From Pollenia angustigena (lineage: Eukaryota > Arthropoda > Insecta > Diptera > Polleniidae): a stretch of 64,000 bases of DNA. Within the stretch, counting starts at the first letter, position 1. Each line of letters begins with the position of its first letter. The position numbers and the translations under genes were made by a program. Under the pieces are notes generated by a model, which was not told the DNA's origin, did no database searches, and saw only the letters and a program-made list of their open reading frames with translations. The DNA is taken from assembly GCA_930367215.1 (NCBI GenBank), contig OV884059.1:73937393-74001392 (forward strand), given 5' to 3'. Shown here in pieces: positions 43,803 through 55,869 of the stretch.

Positions 43803-44523
43803 ATACCCACACCACAATAGTGGAGAGGGTATTATGCATTTGTGCTGATGTGTGTAACGCCTTAAAATAGTGGTCCTAGACGCACCTTAAAGTATACCGA
43901 TCTACTCAGAATCACTTTCTGAGTCGAACTAACGATGTCCGTCCCGCTGGCTGGCAGGCTGGCTGGCTGTCCATGTAACCTTGTGCTCAAAGTACAGGTC
44001 GCAATTTTGGAGATAATTTGATAAAATTTGGGTCATAGATTCTTATTGGCACAAGGACCAAGCCTATTGAAAATGGGCCGAATTAAAGGACCACGAGGGA
44101 AGATAGGGGGAAATTTCTTCCTCTCAGAAACTATCAAACCGATTTTAGGCCCCTATTACGGTTTACAACTCAACTCAGTTGAGTTGTATTAAATACAACT
44201 GGTTGTGATCAGTTGTAATTTTTGTTATGTTTTTGTTCACTGCAATTTAGCAAAGTTTTATACCATAAAACAAAAGTTATGAAATTACAACTCAACTGAG
44301 TTGAGTTGTAACCCGTAATAAGGGCCTTAATGAAATTTAAAACAAAGATAGAAGCATATCATGTATAAATAGTACCACGTAGGGAGACAGGGTCAATTTC
44401 TGCATCTCAAACCAATTTTAAATCGATATTTATATGGACACATAAGCATGATGAGATTTTAAATACTGTGGTGTAGGGTATCATATGGTCGGGCTTGCCC
44501 GACTATACTTTCTTATATGTTTG
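43803..44523 (+). repeat. Full-length copy of the fly interspersed repeat
   Basis: Begins TATACCCACACCACAATAGT and ends GGTGTAGGGTATCATATGGT then CGGGCTTGCCCGACTATACT. It has the same internal order as the copy at 34081 and lies in tandem 40 bp after it. It is interrupted by a MITE at 44148-44326. It contains no coding sequence; class unknown. Confidence 0.85.
44148..44326. mobile_element. PIF/Harbinger-like MITE with long TIRs and TTA duplication
   Basis: 179 bp; TIRs of about 40 bp start GGCCC(C/T)TATTACGG and include ACAACTCAACTCAGTTGAGT, itself a palindrome. TTA flanks it (44145-44147 and 44327-44329); removing it restores the repeat phrase CCGATTTTAATGAAAT, which proves the insertion. 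Confidence 0.92.
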
Positions 44524-47500
44524 GTTTAAAAGATAAATGGGGTAACAAAGAAGTCCCAAAATGGCCGAATTTTAAAAAAAGTTTAAGACACCAGTCCAAT
44601 TTTTTTCTACTAAACAACGTTTAGTATTAATTTTTTTTTTTATATCTTTTAGCTTTGGAGATATGAGGTTACCCCTCATATTTTAATAACATATATATTG
44701 TGCACTAGTGAGCATATCTTTGTTGTTCAAAACATTCTTCAGTACCCCTGCGGGAAACTTGTGTCAATTGGTTTTAGGGCACTTATCCCGTGACAAGTGA
44801 AAGCAGTTTTATAATAAAAAGGAACGAATTGTGATAGGTTAAAACAGAACATATCACTTAACTGGTGATAATGTGCTAAAAGAGTAGTTACTCCAGAAGG
44901 TAATTGACAAACAACATGTCATGTAACTGGATTTTGTGTGGGAAATGACTGATTTATTCTACTGGTTTTATTACTTTAAATGAAGGGGATCCGCCCTAAT
45001 AACATGGTTCATTTGGGACAATATTTGCAACAGGCATAACTTTAACTGAAATTGAATGTGTCCATTTAGGTTGTTTCTGTGACCTGTTACAAAGCGTCAA
45101 AAAGGTGCCAATTAACCCCCTCGTAGGGCATCGCCATGTTAAAGTGACAAGTTCCCTTCATACAAAGTGTAAGAACTCTAACCGGTCCCTATCACTATAG
45201 AACTGTCACGTGACAAGTTAAGTGTTAGTTCCCTTACCTCTAGGGACATTACCTAAAGTCCTATCACCTTATGCAAAAAAAGTTAAAATTCAAGGCCCAG
45301 CAAAAATGTATGGGCCGGGCCTTATGTGTTCATTAACTAATGTGAACTTTACCTGTGTTTTGCATACGAGGGTTAATCCTTACACGCTGCATTACCTTTT
45401 AGTTACTCTATTACTTTCTTTTTATCGAAATCAAGATTTACACGTAATTTAGTTTTAAATTTGGAATAATAAAAAGTTGGATTTTTAATTGCTTTTCCTC
45501 TTCTATAAGATTTCATTGTTCAAAAACGCAATAGTTTTCTAAATTAATTTTTCTTTTTTAAAATTAATTCCGTTGGGTATTTTCTGTTTGTTTGCAACAA
45601 ATTCCAGGTTAAAAATGTACGTGGGAAGTTTTATTATGTTGGATTAAAAATAAGTCTACAGTTTTTTTTTCGTATGCGGCTTTTAAAAGGAACACTTCTA
45701 AGAAGAAGCAAAAACAAAAAAAAAAATTTTTTTTTTAATTAAAAACTTCTTTTTTAAATGACCCTTTTGTACAAGCGTGATTTAAAAAGAATGTTAAACA
45801 AATTTTAATGGTCATTTTTGAAAATCGAAAAACAAAATACAGAAAATTCTACGAAAAAAAAAATTGCAACCGTTGGCGTTTAAATTTGTAAAGTGTGTGT
45901 GTATTTTTTTTTAATATTTTATGGATTCAGCACAGGGCTTTTATTTATTTTTTCTAAAGATGGCAGGTAAATTATGCTGCTGCTGCTTAATAGTGCGGCC
46001 AAAAGAAAAAAAACCTTTAGAAGTTTGGCTTTAAAAAGCACCAACAATATTTTGTCGAAAAAGTGTCGCAAATTGTCAACAGCTAATAAATAATTAAAAG
46101 TAACATTAATGAAAAAAAAAAAAAAAAATAACCAAAAGAATTTATCGGCAGCAGCTCCAGAATAAGGAAAAAAATGTATAACAAATCCAAATAAAATCAA
46201 ATTAAATCAACCAAAAAAATATGCGTACGAAAGAGTTACGTGATATAAATTTATAATAAATTTATGAGTTTATAAAACCTTTAAAAACCCATAAGAGAAC
46301 TCTCCCTATAAAAAAAAACTTATTTAAATTTTAACATTGTTGAAAACATAAACAAATATTCTTCTGCTTCTTGACTTTTTTCAAAATTTTCAATGAAATC
46401 TACTTTGTGGGGTTTGAAGGTTTGACAGATTAAATTTTATTAAGGTTTTTGTTTCTTCTTGTTTACAAAAAAAAAAAAGATAAGAGGTATTTATTTAAGA
46501 AGGCAGCCAAAAATAACTTTTTTATGGTTACGAATTTTAAAGTTATGTCACTTATTTGAAAGTAAATACCAGTGAACCTCCGAAATCAAAAATTACAGCT
46601 CTATTCCAACTTTATAACAGCGAACAGGGTGATACAAAATTTCATTAAAAATATTTGGATAAAATTAAAAGTTTCTTTGTAAAATTAAATTTTTAAATGA
46701 CTAAAACTTTTTTTGTTTTTAGAAATTTTATTATGTTACTTAGCAGTCCTAGAGAAATAATGGTTTTGTGTCCTTTAAGCTTAATTCACCCATTGTTTGT
46801 GAAAAATTTCTTTACCCGAGAAAATTTTTTTACCGAGAGATTTTCTCATCACAATTCATACAGTTCGAAAAATATGTCTCGAAAGCTTGAATGATGATTT
46901 TATTAAATTTTTATGATTTTTTGACCAAAATCAAATTTAATGAAGTATTATCTTCGTACAAAATATACAAGTTATCTACAGTTTTATTAACAGACGGAAA
47001 AAATACTTTTAATATTTGAATACGAAATCGCATATTTGATTAAAAAATGTTTGAATTTTCTGCGATGACGATTTTTGCGGTATTGATAAAAAAGTTTTTA
47101 GGTAAAGTTATTGAATTTTTAAACAACAACCAAGTTTATTGAGTCAATAAAAAAAGTTGTTGCCCAAAATAATTGTTTTCAACAAAATGCTTACGGGATT
47201 AGTTAAAATAAATTGTTGGCAATGTTGAATATATCAAACAAAATGTTTATCGAATCTGTTTTTGTTTATTGATTAATTCTGATGTCCTAAATAAAAAAAA
47301 AAAAAAACTGTAAAGCGAATGAGAATTACAAACACAAAGTCTTATTTGCAACGATATCAAAGCTATTAAAAAATAAACACGAGTTCTAAAAAAACTGTCT
47401 TTCCTTTGATTCAAATATTTTTTTTTTTACTGAATATAAAACAATACTTAATTATTTTATTGTTAAATGAGTGTTATGGAGTGCTATTTTGCAAAGTGTA

Positions 47501-48042
47501 ATTTTGATAAATTTTTTCATTGAATTAAATAAAAATTTGTTTAACCTTAAATTTTATTTTTAATTAACTGTGTTGTTAAAAATGTTTTTGAAAAATTTTT
47601 TTTTCGGTTTAGAGTTGTGTATCAGCTTGTTGTCCTGTGTCTAACATAAACAAAAATGCATCATTGTTTCTGGGCATACAAAATATTTAAAAAAGCATCT
47701 TAGAAAAGCGGTGGTTCTTTTTGTGAAGTGAAAAAAATGCAATTTTAAAAACTTTTCTATATCATAAAAAACAGGAAAGTTCAAGTATTTATTACTAAAG
47801 AAACTAAGGAAGCCTTAAGTTTGTAAACTTCCATGTTTAGGATCGTATTTAAAGTGTGTATATATAATTTGAAAGTGCTTGAAATTATCTTTTAAAAAGC
47901 GTACAAAAATTCTTTAAAAAAACCCATTAGGAATTTATTTTGAAAAATCCATATTTTCAATGAGTTTTTCTAAAAAAAATGACATTTTCTCAAAATAATA
48001 ACGGTATCAAAAAAAGTAGTAATATTAAATAAACACAATATA
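44524..48042. other. Long AT-rich non-coding stretch
   Basis: No coding region or known repeat is recognisable. A small inverted pair TAACCCCCTCGTA / TACGAGGGTTA lies about 250 bp apart (45113 and 45364) and may bound a weak TIR element; GTGACAAGT phrases recur between 44790 and 45210. The rest has long A/T homopolymers. Confidence 0.4.
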
Positions 48043-48292
48043 TCGACCCCTTTGCGCGAAATTATCGTATGTTACAAAAACCAAATTTTACAGGACAGCA
48101 ATTTTTCTACTTTTCCCTGCTTTCGCTTGCGATATCAAAATGAAAATATACATTCAATTTTTGGAGCAACGAAGTGGAATTCGCCAACAATATTTTGTCA
48201 GGTGACATTTCTTTGAATGTACAACAAGATTGCATCAAAAACTCAATTTCAAAAAAATTGGCATACACGAAAATTTCGCGCAAAGGGGTCGA
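48043..48292. mobile_element. MITE with TA duplication (Tc1/mariner-like)
   Basis: TIRs of 21 bp start TCGACCCCTTTGCGCGAAAT and are flanked by TA. The interior, 48110-48280, gives overlapping short frames on both strands (84 and 64 codons), which I regard as chance. Confidence 0.75.
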
Positions 48293-48594
48293 TATGATGA
48301 GCTTCACAGCTTCCAAACCAATATCTTCTGGCCGAAAATTTATACATATCATATCACTCATCTTATAATTGAATATAAAGCTCTATAAATGGAATAAGAT
48401 TAATGATTTACACCGATTGGAAATTAAAGCCGTATTACTTTCAATGGAACTTTTTTTATTTAGATAGACTTTTTTAAAATTTTTACGGTCTTATCTATAA
48501 AATTAAAATGTATTTAAAATGTTTTTTAGGAAAAATTTGTATTGAAAATGTATCTATAACCACAATTTAAACATGTCTTATTTTGTATAAATAC

Positions 48595-48710
48595 TAGGGT
48601 ATTCAATTAATCGGGCTTTTGCTTTAATCGGTTAATCGCACGATTAATTAATCGAGGCTTAGGTTTAATCGGTTAATCAATCGGTTAATTAATAAAAACC
48701 TTTGTTAAAA
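48595..48710. repeat. ATTAATCG-rich repeat
   Basis: Variants of TTAATCGGTTAATCG recur at least five times in about 100 bp after GGGTATTCAATTAATCGGGC. This resembles the edge of a non-autonomous transposon with repeated subterminal motifs; no partner end was found. Confidence 0.55.
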
Positions 48711-48733
48711 TTAAAATTAAAAAGAATTTAAAG

Positions 48734-49190
48734 CAGTGTTCGAAAATAAACAGAGCATTATTAAGCGTTCGGCTCACACACCCAGGAACGATATTATTTT
48801 CAAGAAAGAGCCGAACATTATAAAGTGTTCTGTTCTTTGTTAAAAAACAGTACAATTAGTAGTGGTTCTGTAGACAGAGATTATATTTTAATGTTCTATA
48901 ATATGTTTCTTTTCTTTACATTGATAAAAAAATGCACAAACAAGAAATCTTAGCAACGACCACAGCACGAATAGCTTGTGCGTGTATTGTGTATGTGTTT
49001 TGTTTGTGTAAAACTTTTTTGCTGGCTTTTTGTTTTTTCGTATATATATATTTTGTTTTTGTAAAAAAATGTTTGTTTTTTTAACAACTAAAAGGGAGCT
49101 TAGCACAACTGAATCAAACGAACACTAAAGATGGCAGAAAAAAAAAGTTGTTTTTGATTAACTACACACACACTATTAGCGTTTGTGTTT
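48734..49190. repeat. Diverged relative of the 26409 hAT MITE
   Basis: Starts CAGTGTTCGAAAATAAACAG, followed by AGCATTATTAAGCGTTCGGC and CACCCAGGAACGATATTATT as in the reverse strand of 26409-26805. It ends with CACTATTAGCGTTTGTGTTT. The right TIR is missing. The middle carries unrelated sequence. Confidence 0.75.
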
Positions 49191-49399
49191 TCCAATTTTC
49201 ACAGCTACAGAGCATTCATCAGCTTAAGCTTCTACGACAACTACTGTATTCTGTTCCAGGCCTTAGACAAAACTAGAAAAGATCAATTATTTAGACTCTA
49301 TGTTCCTTATATGAATTTCTTGGATGAATAAATGTGTTAAAAAAGCAAAAAAAGTCTACATATTAAAATAAAGAAAAAAAAACAACAACAAGAAATTTT

Positions 49400-49692
49400 A
49401 TGACAAAAGTTAGAGGCAATCGTGGTTGTTTGCTCATATCTCAGTAATTTATGGCCACAGCATATGTGACAGAAATATGTAACTACCATAACTTCTGATG
49501 TTCCGAAACCCCTTTTTAACAGACAGACGGTCATGTGGACATCGTGAAATCAACTTCGCTAATCATTAGGAACCAGAATAAACATATCTCCATAATTTAT
49601 GGGATCTAAGATCATCAATATTTGAGAAATTTCAAACAGATTGACAAACTAATGTATAACCTTTCTCCACCTGTGGTGAAGGGTATAAAAAA
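49400..49692 (+). repeat. 3' part of a fly interspersed repeat
   Basis: Contains CAGACAGACGGTCATGTGGA, a phrase CATCGTGAAATCAACTTCGC and ends CTTTCTCCACCTGTGGTGAA then GGGTATAAAAA. It is a diverged partial relative of the repeat at 19900-21176. Confidence 0.7.
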
Positions 49693-50789
49693 GTTTAATT
49701 CAATTTCAGTTTAAAATTTATTTAAAAGTTCTTAAGAGTAAATCTTTAGAAGAAAAGTTTGCTCTAAAATCTCTTTCAATGTCGTTTCCTTTTACATCTC
49801 CATTTAAACCGTTCCAATTCAATCTTCCACCACAAAATCATTGTCATAAATTTAAAAATGTTCAATAAATTATAATTAAGTATTTTTAAAAAAAAAAAAC
49901 CTTTGCCGCAAAATTATAAACAAATTAATTTCAATATTTTTCCAATAAAATAAATTATAAATTAATAAAGATCTTTATCTTATAATGTTCGCAACATACC
50001 TAAAAGAAATCATGTTTTTTTTTTGCTCAAAAATATTGTTTAACAAAACATTTATTTAGATATGGGAATTGTTTGACATTAAACGACAACAAAATCTTGA
50101 AAAAGAAATTACTAATTAACATTTGAATGAACATTCATGAATTATTAATTTTTTTTAAATAACAAAAAAAAAAAATGAAATAAATTAACACAAATCAATT
50201 TAATTCACTATTCTTTTACTACTTTTCATAAGAAGAAGAGAATAACCAATTTATTAAAATTATTTATTTGAGACAGGAGAAGACAAGTTTAACGGGCGGT
50301 ATGAGAGAATGTTAAAGCCCTAAATGAAATTTGGCTTAGCTTGTAAAAAATATCAATAAATAAAAGTTTTAATGCTTCATTTGGTTTCGTTTGGACACAT
50401 CTTTTCAAGTCTGATTTTACATAATTTTTTTTCGAATTATATAGAATTAACGAATTTAATTTTTTTTTAATTTTTGGCATTTCGACCGATTGTTTCCCTT
50501 TCGTCTTCTTTTCTTACAAATAATCTTTTAGTACCAGTAATAGGCAACACACGTACTACGATAATTATAATAAACCCGATAAAAAGCCTTTCCCTGCTAG
50601 GCACACAAATCTTTCATATTCAAAATAATTCAAAAGTTATAAAATTTTAGAAAACAAATTAAATTTTTTAGTGATTTAATGAAAGTACTTAGGTTAGAAA
50701 GCTGGTGCGTAGTTTACTTCACACCCTCACCAAGAGACCAATATGGTCCATTAGTAATTGAAAAGATTATAGGAAGAAAAGAAACAACC
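49693..50789. other. AT-rich non-coding stretch
   Basis: No gene or repeat recognised; frames present are short and compositional. Confidence 0.4.
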
Positions 50790-50964
50790 CTACTAAACAG
50801 GAAACATGTCCCAAGTCCCCAGTCTCCTGCTGTGCAGCCAGGTCATTCCTATTAAGAATCTCGTCGTCTCCCAATTCTACTACTACTACCCAGGCAAATC
50901 AGCCTGCTGCTCTGTAACCTGGGACAGTGGCACAGAAAGTGCTCAACTGTCTCCAACTCTTCTG

Positions 50965-51271
50965 CACAGAAAAAAATTTTGCCCCAGTAAACGCATTAAT
51001 CAAAAATAAAATCAGTTTTAATTAAAAATTTAATCAAGTGAATTAAACGTTTAATTAAGAGAATTAAACGTTTAATCAAGTGTATAAAACGTTTAATTGA
51101 CAACATTAGTTTGCACCAGTATACAAATTAATAATATCAATTAAACTTTTAACTCACTTGATTAAACTTTTAATTCACTTGATTAAACGTATAATTCACT
51201 TGATTAAATTTTTAATTAAAACTGATTTTATTTTTGATTAATGCGTTTACTGGGGCAAAATTTTTTCTGTG
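50965..51271. mobile_element. 307-bp near-palindromic MITE in the LINE zinc knuckle
   Basis: TIRs start CACAGAAAAAAATTTTGCCC and extend about 85 bp (with ACGCATTAATCAAAAATAAA), so the element is mostly inverted repeat. Inside, TTAAACGTTTAATT and ATCAAGTGAATTAAAC phrases recur. Removal, with a 2-bp TG overlap, restores an open zinc-knuckle frame between CEDP and EELETVEH. Terminal bases resemble the 13106-14340 element. Confidence 0.9.
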
Positions 51272-51970
51272 TGGGTCCTCACACAATCAACATTTATCCG
51301 ACAAGTCGGATCCCAATTTCACCGCCATCCTGCCTGTCATAAAGTGGCCCGTGATGATCCCTATCATTGTCCTGACGCATATCCTACTCTTGCCTAACAG
51401 TGAATCCGAATCGGACTTCCTTAGCACCGGCCACAGTGCGCGCGATACCGTGCGGTTCCTCCTGTCTCGATTAGTCCAGCTTAGAACCCATTCCCTGATT
51501 CTCCCAAAGTAGAAGCCAATTGGAGGCCTGACCGCCTCTAAGTAGTCAGGATCCTCCATTTCTGAACCCAGTCTCGCCAACTAATTAGCTATCTCGTTGC
51601 CGGTGATATTTCAGTGACCCCGTACCCAGCACAGCCTCACCACATAATTTCCTAAGATTTTTGCTAGAGCTCTCCTGCAATCATCCTCTAGCCTAGAGTT
51701 CACATAACAGCCCATCAAGGCCCTAAGAGCCGCCTGGCTGTCCACATATATAGTGACCGCCGAGCCCCTGACAATGTTGCCCCCTATCAATTCCACGGCC
51801 CTAAACATCGCCAGAACCTTTGCCTGAAATACATTGCAGTCGTCAGGAAGTTTATATGGCCTTCTGATGTCCAGATCTTCAGTGTAGACCCCACACCCGT
51901 GCCCTTTATCTTCGAGGTATCAGTGAAAATAGCAAATCCCCAATACAATTTGCTCTTACCTGACCAGCAC

Positions 51971-52212
51971 CCGTATTCCGTAATTCGCTTAGCTAAAGCT
52001 AAATCTCTATCGCTAAAATGCCTTAGAGAATACAAAATTTAAAAATTTTAGTAATGACAATAAAAGCCAAAATTGCGGTGAATTAAATTGTCATGGCATT
52101 GCCAAATTTAGCAATGAACGCTACAGTACTGCATTCGTAGCCAAAAATCGCTAAATCAACTTTAAAGATTTTTAGCGATAGAGATTTAGCTTTAGCGAAT
52201 TACAGAATACGG
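51971..52212. mobile_element. 242-bp MITE starting CCGTATTC
   Basis: About 45-bp TIRs read CCGTATTC(C/T)GTAATTCGCT, then TAAAGCTAAATCTCTATCGC. The internal 150 bp are AT-rich and non-coding. It sits inside the RNase H LINE remnant. Target duplication could be CAC, but this is not certain. Confidence 0.85.
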
Positions 52213-52379
52213 CCACAGCTCTCCCTAAACGGCAATATTACCTCTGGCAAACGCCCGAAATCGACCCATTGTCTACGTAATCTGTGAAGCCGGGCGAGCG
52301 CAGGTAATAACCACAAACGCTAATTTCACACAAGATCCGCGAGTGGTCCTCCGTGAAATTTCCTACATGAAATGACTTA

Positions 52380-52865
52380 ATATAACAAAAAATACAACTT
52401 TGTATGTGGTCTCCCAACTCCTAAACCTTCAAGATTTCTGTAGAAGTTATATTTTGTTCTAAAAGCAACCCATATTACAAATAAAGAGTATCACTATTGT
52501 AGTTGTGCATATATAGGCAATTTCTTTGTAGGGGAGTAACCTGCCTCCCCTCTTGTATACCACCATGATTATGCTGAAAGTATCACTTTTTCAGAGCAAC
52601 CCACATCAAATTTAAAGAGACTTACTATTGTAGTTCTGCAGATATAGTGAAATTTATAATAACTTTATATCGGGGGTACCCGTTTCCACACTCGTAAACC
52701 TCCCCTCCCCTTTTTGTATTGCAGTAGCGCTGTTAAATGCAATGTTAGTTACAAATAGTTGCTGTTAAGAAATTGTGGTTGATGTCTCCGCTAGTTAAAT
52801 ACGTATTTATCTTCACACACATGACATACATCCTGACATACTAAGAAATTATATATATAAAGATA
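52380..52865. repeat. Non-coding interspersed repeat with internal units
   Basis: Two units of about 140 bp share CAACCCA-AT-A-AAATAAAGAG and TA-TATTGTAGTT-TGCA phrases. It ends CATCCTGACATACTAAGAAA followed by TTATATATA, the same end as the repeat finishing at 57078. Probably a shorter relative of that family. Confidence 0.65.
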
Positions 52866-53664
52866 TGTACAGGACCTTAAAATTAGTATAAGAACTTAAC
52901 CACAAAGCAAAGACAAATTGGTGTTCTTGTAGCTTAAGTGAGAAAACGGACAGATAGTAAAGTTAATAATGTACGTGTGACGAGGTGGCGCAAGCAGAAT
53001 TTTGGTGCCCAAGCCCACGAAAAAAGTGAGAATTAGCTTCTCGCTGTTTTACAGATTTCGGAAATTTTGACGCTCTTGATTCTTATAGGACCCCTAATTA
53101 TATGTTCTCTTAATTATTTTTTACTCTCTTTTGCCAAAAGGTTTCGGTGCGTTCATTAAAAAACTTTCGTACAGATACTTCTTATACCTGACCAATTAAT
53201 CGGCTTTACAGTCCACGTGTAAAGGGGCCTACTTTTGACTAATAACTGATTATAATCGAAAATTCCCTTTCTTTTTAATTGTTACTAACCTGGAGCTTCT
53301 CCAGGCGTGGAGTCATTTAAGCATGCGGATTTTTAGTTGGTGTGGTAATTTTGTGTAGTCTCATTAGGTTCTTATGAGAACCTGTGGTTCTAATTTCTGG
53401 AAATGTTTTTTTTTTTGTTTTTATTTCTACTAGGAAAATTTTTTTATGATTTTGAACTTTATATGCGAAAAACCAAATTAAACGTTCTAATATTAGAACA
53501 GGGTGTTCTGGAATTTTTTTTTATTTTTTTTTTGTATTTTCACTACAAATTATTTTTTTCGCTCATTAAAGTAAAAATAAAACGGGGGATCACCGAGGTA
53601 ATGGTGCTGTGTACAATGCGTATGAAATTTAAAATGCTTGTAAAAATTTGGGTCAGTTGATTAA
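52866..53664. other. Nothing recognised
   Basis: Non-coding; the Phe-rich frame at 53403-53660 comes from T runs. Confidence 0.4.
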
Positions 53665-54314
53665 GCCCTTATGACACTACATTTTTTATTCATTAATTGA
53701 TACAGAATTGATAGAAAGAAACAGTAAATGGTAGAAAGAGCAAACTATAAAAAATGTAAACAAAGTTTTTTAGGTTTTTCTTCTCTTGTTATGCTTTTGT
53801 TTCAGAGATGGCGTTGAGAATTTTTAAAATTGTAGCAACAACCTTTAAAAATTGTACTAAAAGATTATTTTAGTTGAAATTAATTGTATTTATGTTTTAA
53901 AAAAACACCACAAAAAGGTGTTATAAATCTTAGATTAAAAAGTATCAACAAAAAAGTACAATTGAAACAACTTAACCACCCCTGTTCTGTTAATTTTTTT
54001 AAGTGTTGCCAACTTTTTGTTTATGAGAAACCTAAAAACAAAAAGCGGTAAATCGCTTAATTTGCCCAAAAACCGCTGATTCAGCAACACTTTTAATATT
54101 TGAAGCTTGAAATGTCAATTTTAAGTTGAACAATTTTACATTTTTTTTGACATAACTTCATTTTTTATCGATAGCTTTAGTAAAATTTTTGACAGTTTGC
54201 CATTTATCTTAAAACAGCTGAACCTTTCGCACTTGGTAATTCTTTCTATTACTTTATATTTGCAATGTTCATTAAAACTTGAACAATGCATTAAAAATGT
54301 AGTGTCATAAGGGC
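53665..54314. mobile_element. 650-bp TIR element starting GCCCTTATGACACTACATTT
   Basis: The TIR is about 25 bp and nearly perfect. Within it a shorter inverted pair AAGTGTTGC / GCAACACTT (about 54001 and 54084) suggests a second small element. No ORF. Target duplication not resolved (GTTGATTA against GTTACTGA are dissimilar). Confidence 0.75.
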
Positions 54315-55869
54315 GTTACTGAAGGTCAATTAAAAACTAATTTAAAAAAAATGTTTAAATGTTTAAAAAGTTTATCTATGAATTTAATATGCTCAATTAA
54401 TTTAATGTTATTTAACGAAAACTGTTTTGAGGTAAAATAAATCTTACACAACTATTCTATATCTATCACTATTTTATTATAATTTTATCATTTTCTGTAA
54501 AAAAAATATGTCCAGAAATTTGAACTTTTCAGAAATTCGAACTGCCCGGTGCACAAAGTTGTTTTAATTTGTGAGATTCTACTGTATTTCATTAAAAATA
54601 GTTTTGTTGGAGGTAAAAATATCGAAAAACGTTGTTTTCCCTACGTGTGCAAATAAAACTTGCATAGAATGATCCCTAGTGTGAGTTCTTGGAAATAGAT
54701 CAGGTGGTCACATTTGAGTTCCGATATTAAAATTCCTTGTAATGTGAACTGCTTTCATATTACAATAACATTCATTTTCCTTGTTTTATAAAATGAATTC
54801 TTCGAAAATATATTTATTTACTAACATATTTCAATAATCCCTTGAAACCCAAACTTTGTAAAAATTTTCGTTCGCACCTTTTATCAATGAAATTGTTTTT
54901 ATTACTGCTAATTTAATCAAAACGTGCTACATGTCCTAAAATTTCCACTTATCTTTACGATATTTTTTTTTTTTTATAAATATTTACAACTTTTTTGCAA
55001 AGCTATAACAAACAAACTATTGTCTGTTGAAAAGTTTCTTAGAAACAATGTTGTAAACTAAATAAAATTTATGGCCCCTTTCTTACTGTGGATAAATGAC
55101 TTCGCGGTAAAAAAATACCGCTAAAGAGTTTGAAATATTTATTTTCCCATTGCGATTACAAAAAGCGTAATTAGTTTACAAGAATTTTGTCATTAGACGC
55201 CACGCTGTATTGGCTAGTTAAGTTTTCAGTTATTTATTGCATGTATAGGTATGTATCATAAACCCTCTTGAAGTCTACACGCGTGCAAGTAATATAGAAT
55301 TTTAATTTTGAAGTAAATAAAAAAAGTAAAAAAATTTAAAAACCAAAAGTTGGCTTCATCACTGAACAACAATTTTCCAAAATCTATAATATTTTTCTTT
55401 TCTATTGTGTGGGTCAAATTGAATTATGGTTTTTAAAATAAATTTAAACGTTACTTTGTCGTAAGTCTTTTTATGATGACTTGGCAACATGCACCAACCT
55501 CAAAACATCATTCTTCTTCTTGCATGAATTGCAGAAAGAATCGCCACGAAGACAGAAAGACCATATTGTAATTCTTATGAATGTTTTGTAGATTTATATT
55601 ATTGTGTTCAATACATCCGAAAAATATCGAATCAGCTGTCACAGAAGACAGTGCTGCCAATTAACCGTTCTCCTAAAAAAAAAAAGTTCTTTTGGACTGT
55701 GCGATATTTTCAGTTTTCTAATATCGTCTAGAAAAGTTATGTTAACACAAAAACACAACCCAACAAACAATATTTTTGTAAAACGTGTAAATTTGACCAA
55801 AAGTGACCCCAAGCCACTTCTATTTTCCAAAAATCTCTAATAAATAATTGCTGAAATTTTCATTTAAAA
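54315..55869. other. Non-coding stretch
   Basis: No recognisable gene or element. Frames near 55604-55840 overlap on both strands and lack motifs. Confidence 0.4.

Larger units (their letters stand above)
50790..52320 (-). pseudogene. LINE remnant with RNase H domain and zinc knuckle
   Basis: Minus-strand pieces, out of phase with each other, give IFTDTSKIKGTGVG (RNase H, first Asp), MFRAVELIGG, VTIYVDSQAALRALMG (Asp), VVRLCWVRGH and, beyond a stop, a piece with LARLGSEMEDPDY. Then come WTNRDRRNRT, IITGHFMTGRMAVKLGSD and the zinc knuckle LCEDP ... ETVEHFLCHCPRLQSSRL. This order (RNase H, then a C-terminal CCHC) fits I/LOA-type LINE ORF2 proteins. Two MITEs interrupt it: 50965-51271 splits the zinc knuckle, and 51971-52212 lies upstream of the RNase H part. 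Several stops and frameshifts show long decay. It is a different family from the 58.6-60.6-kb LINE. Confidence 0.8.
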
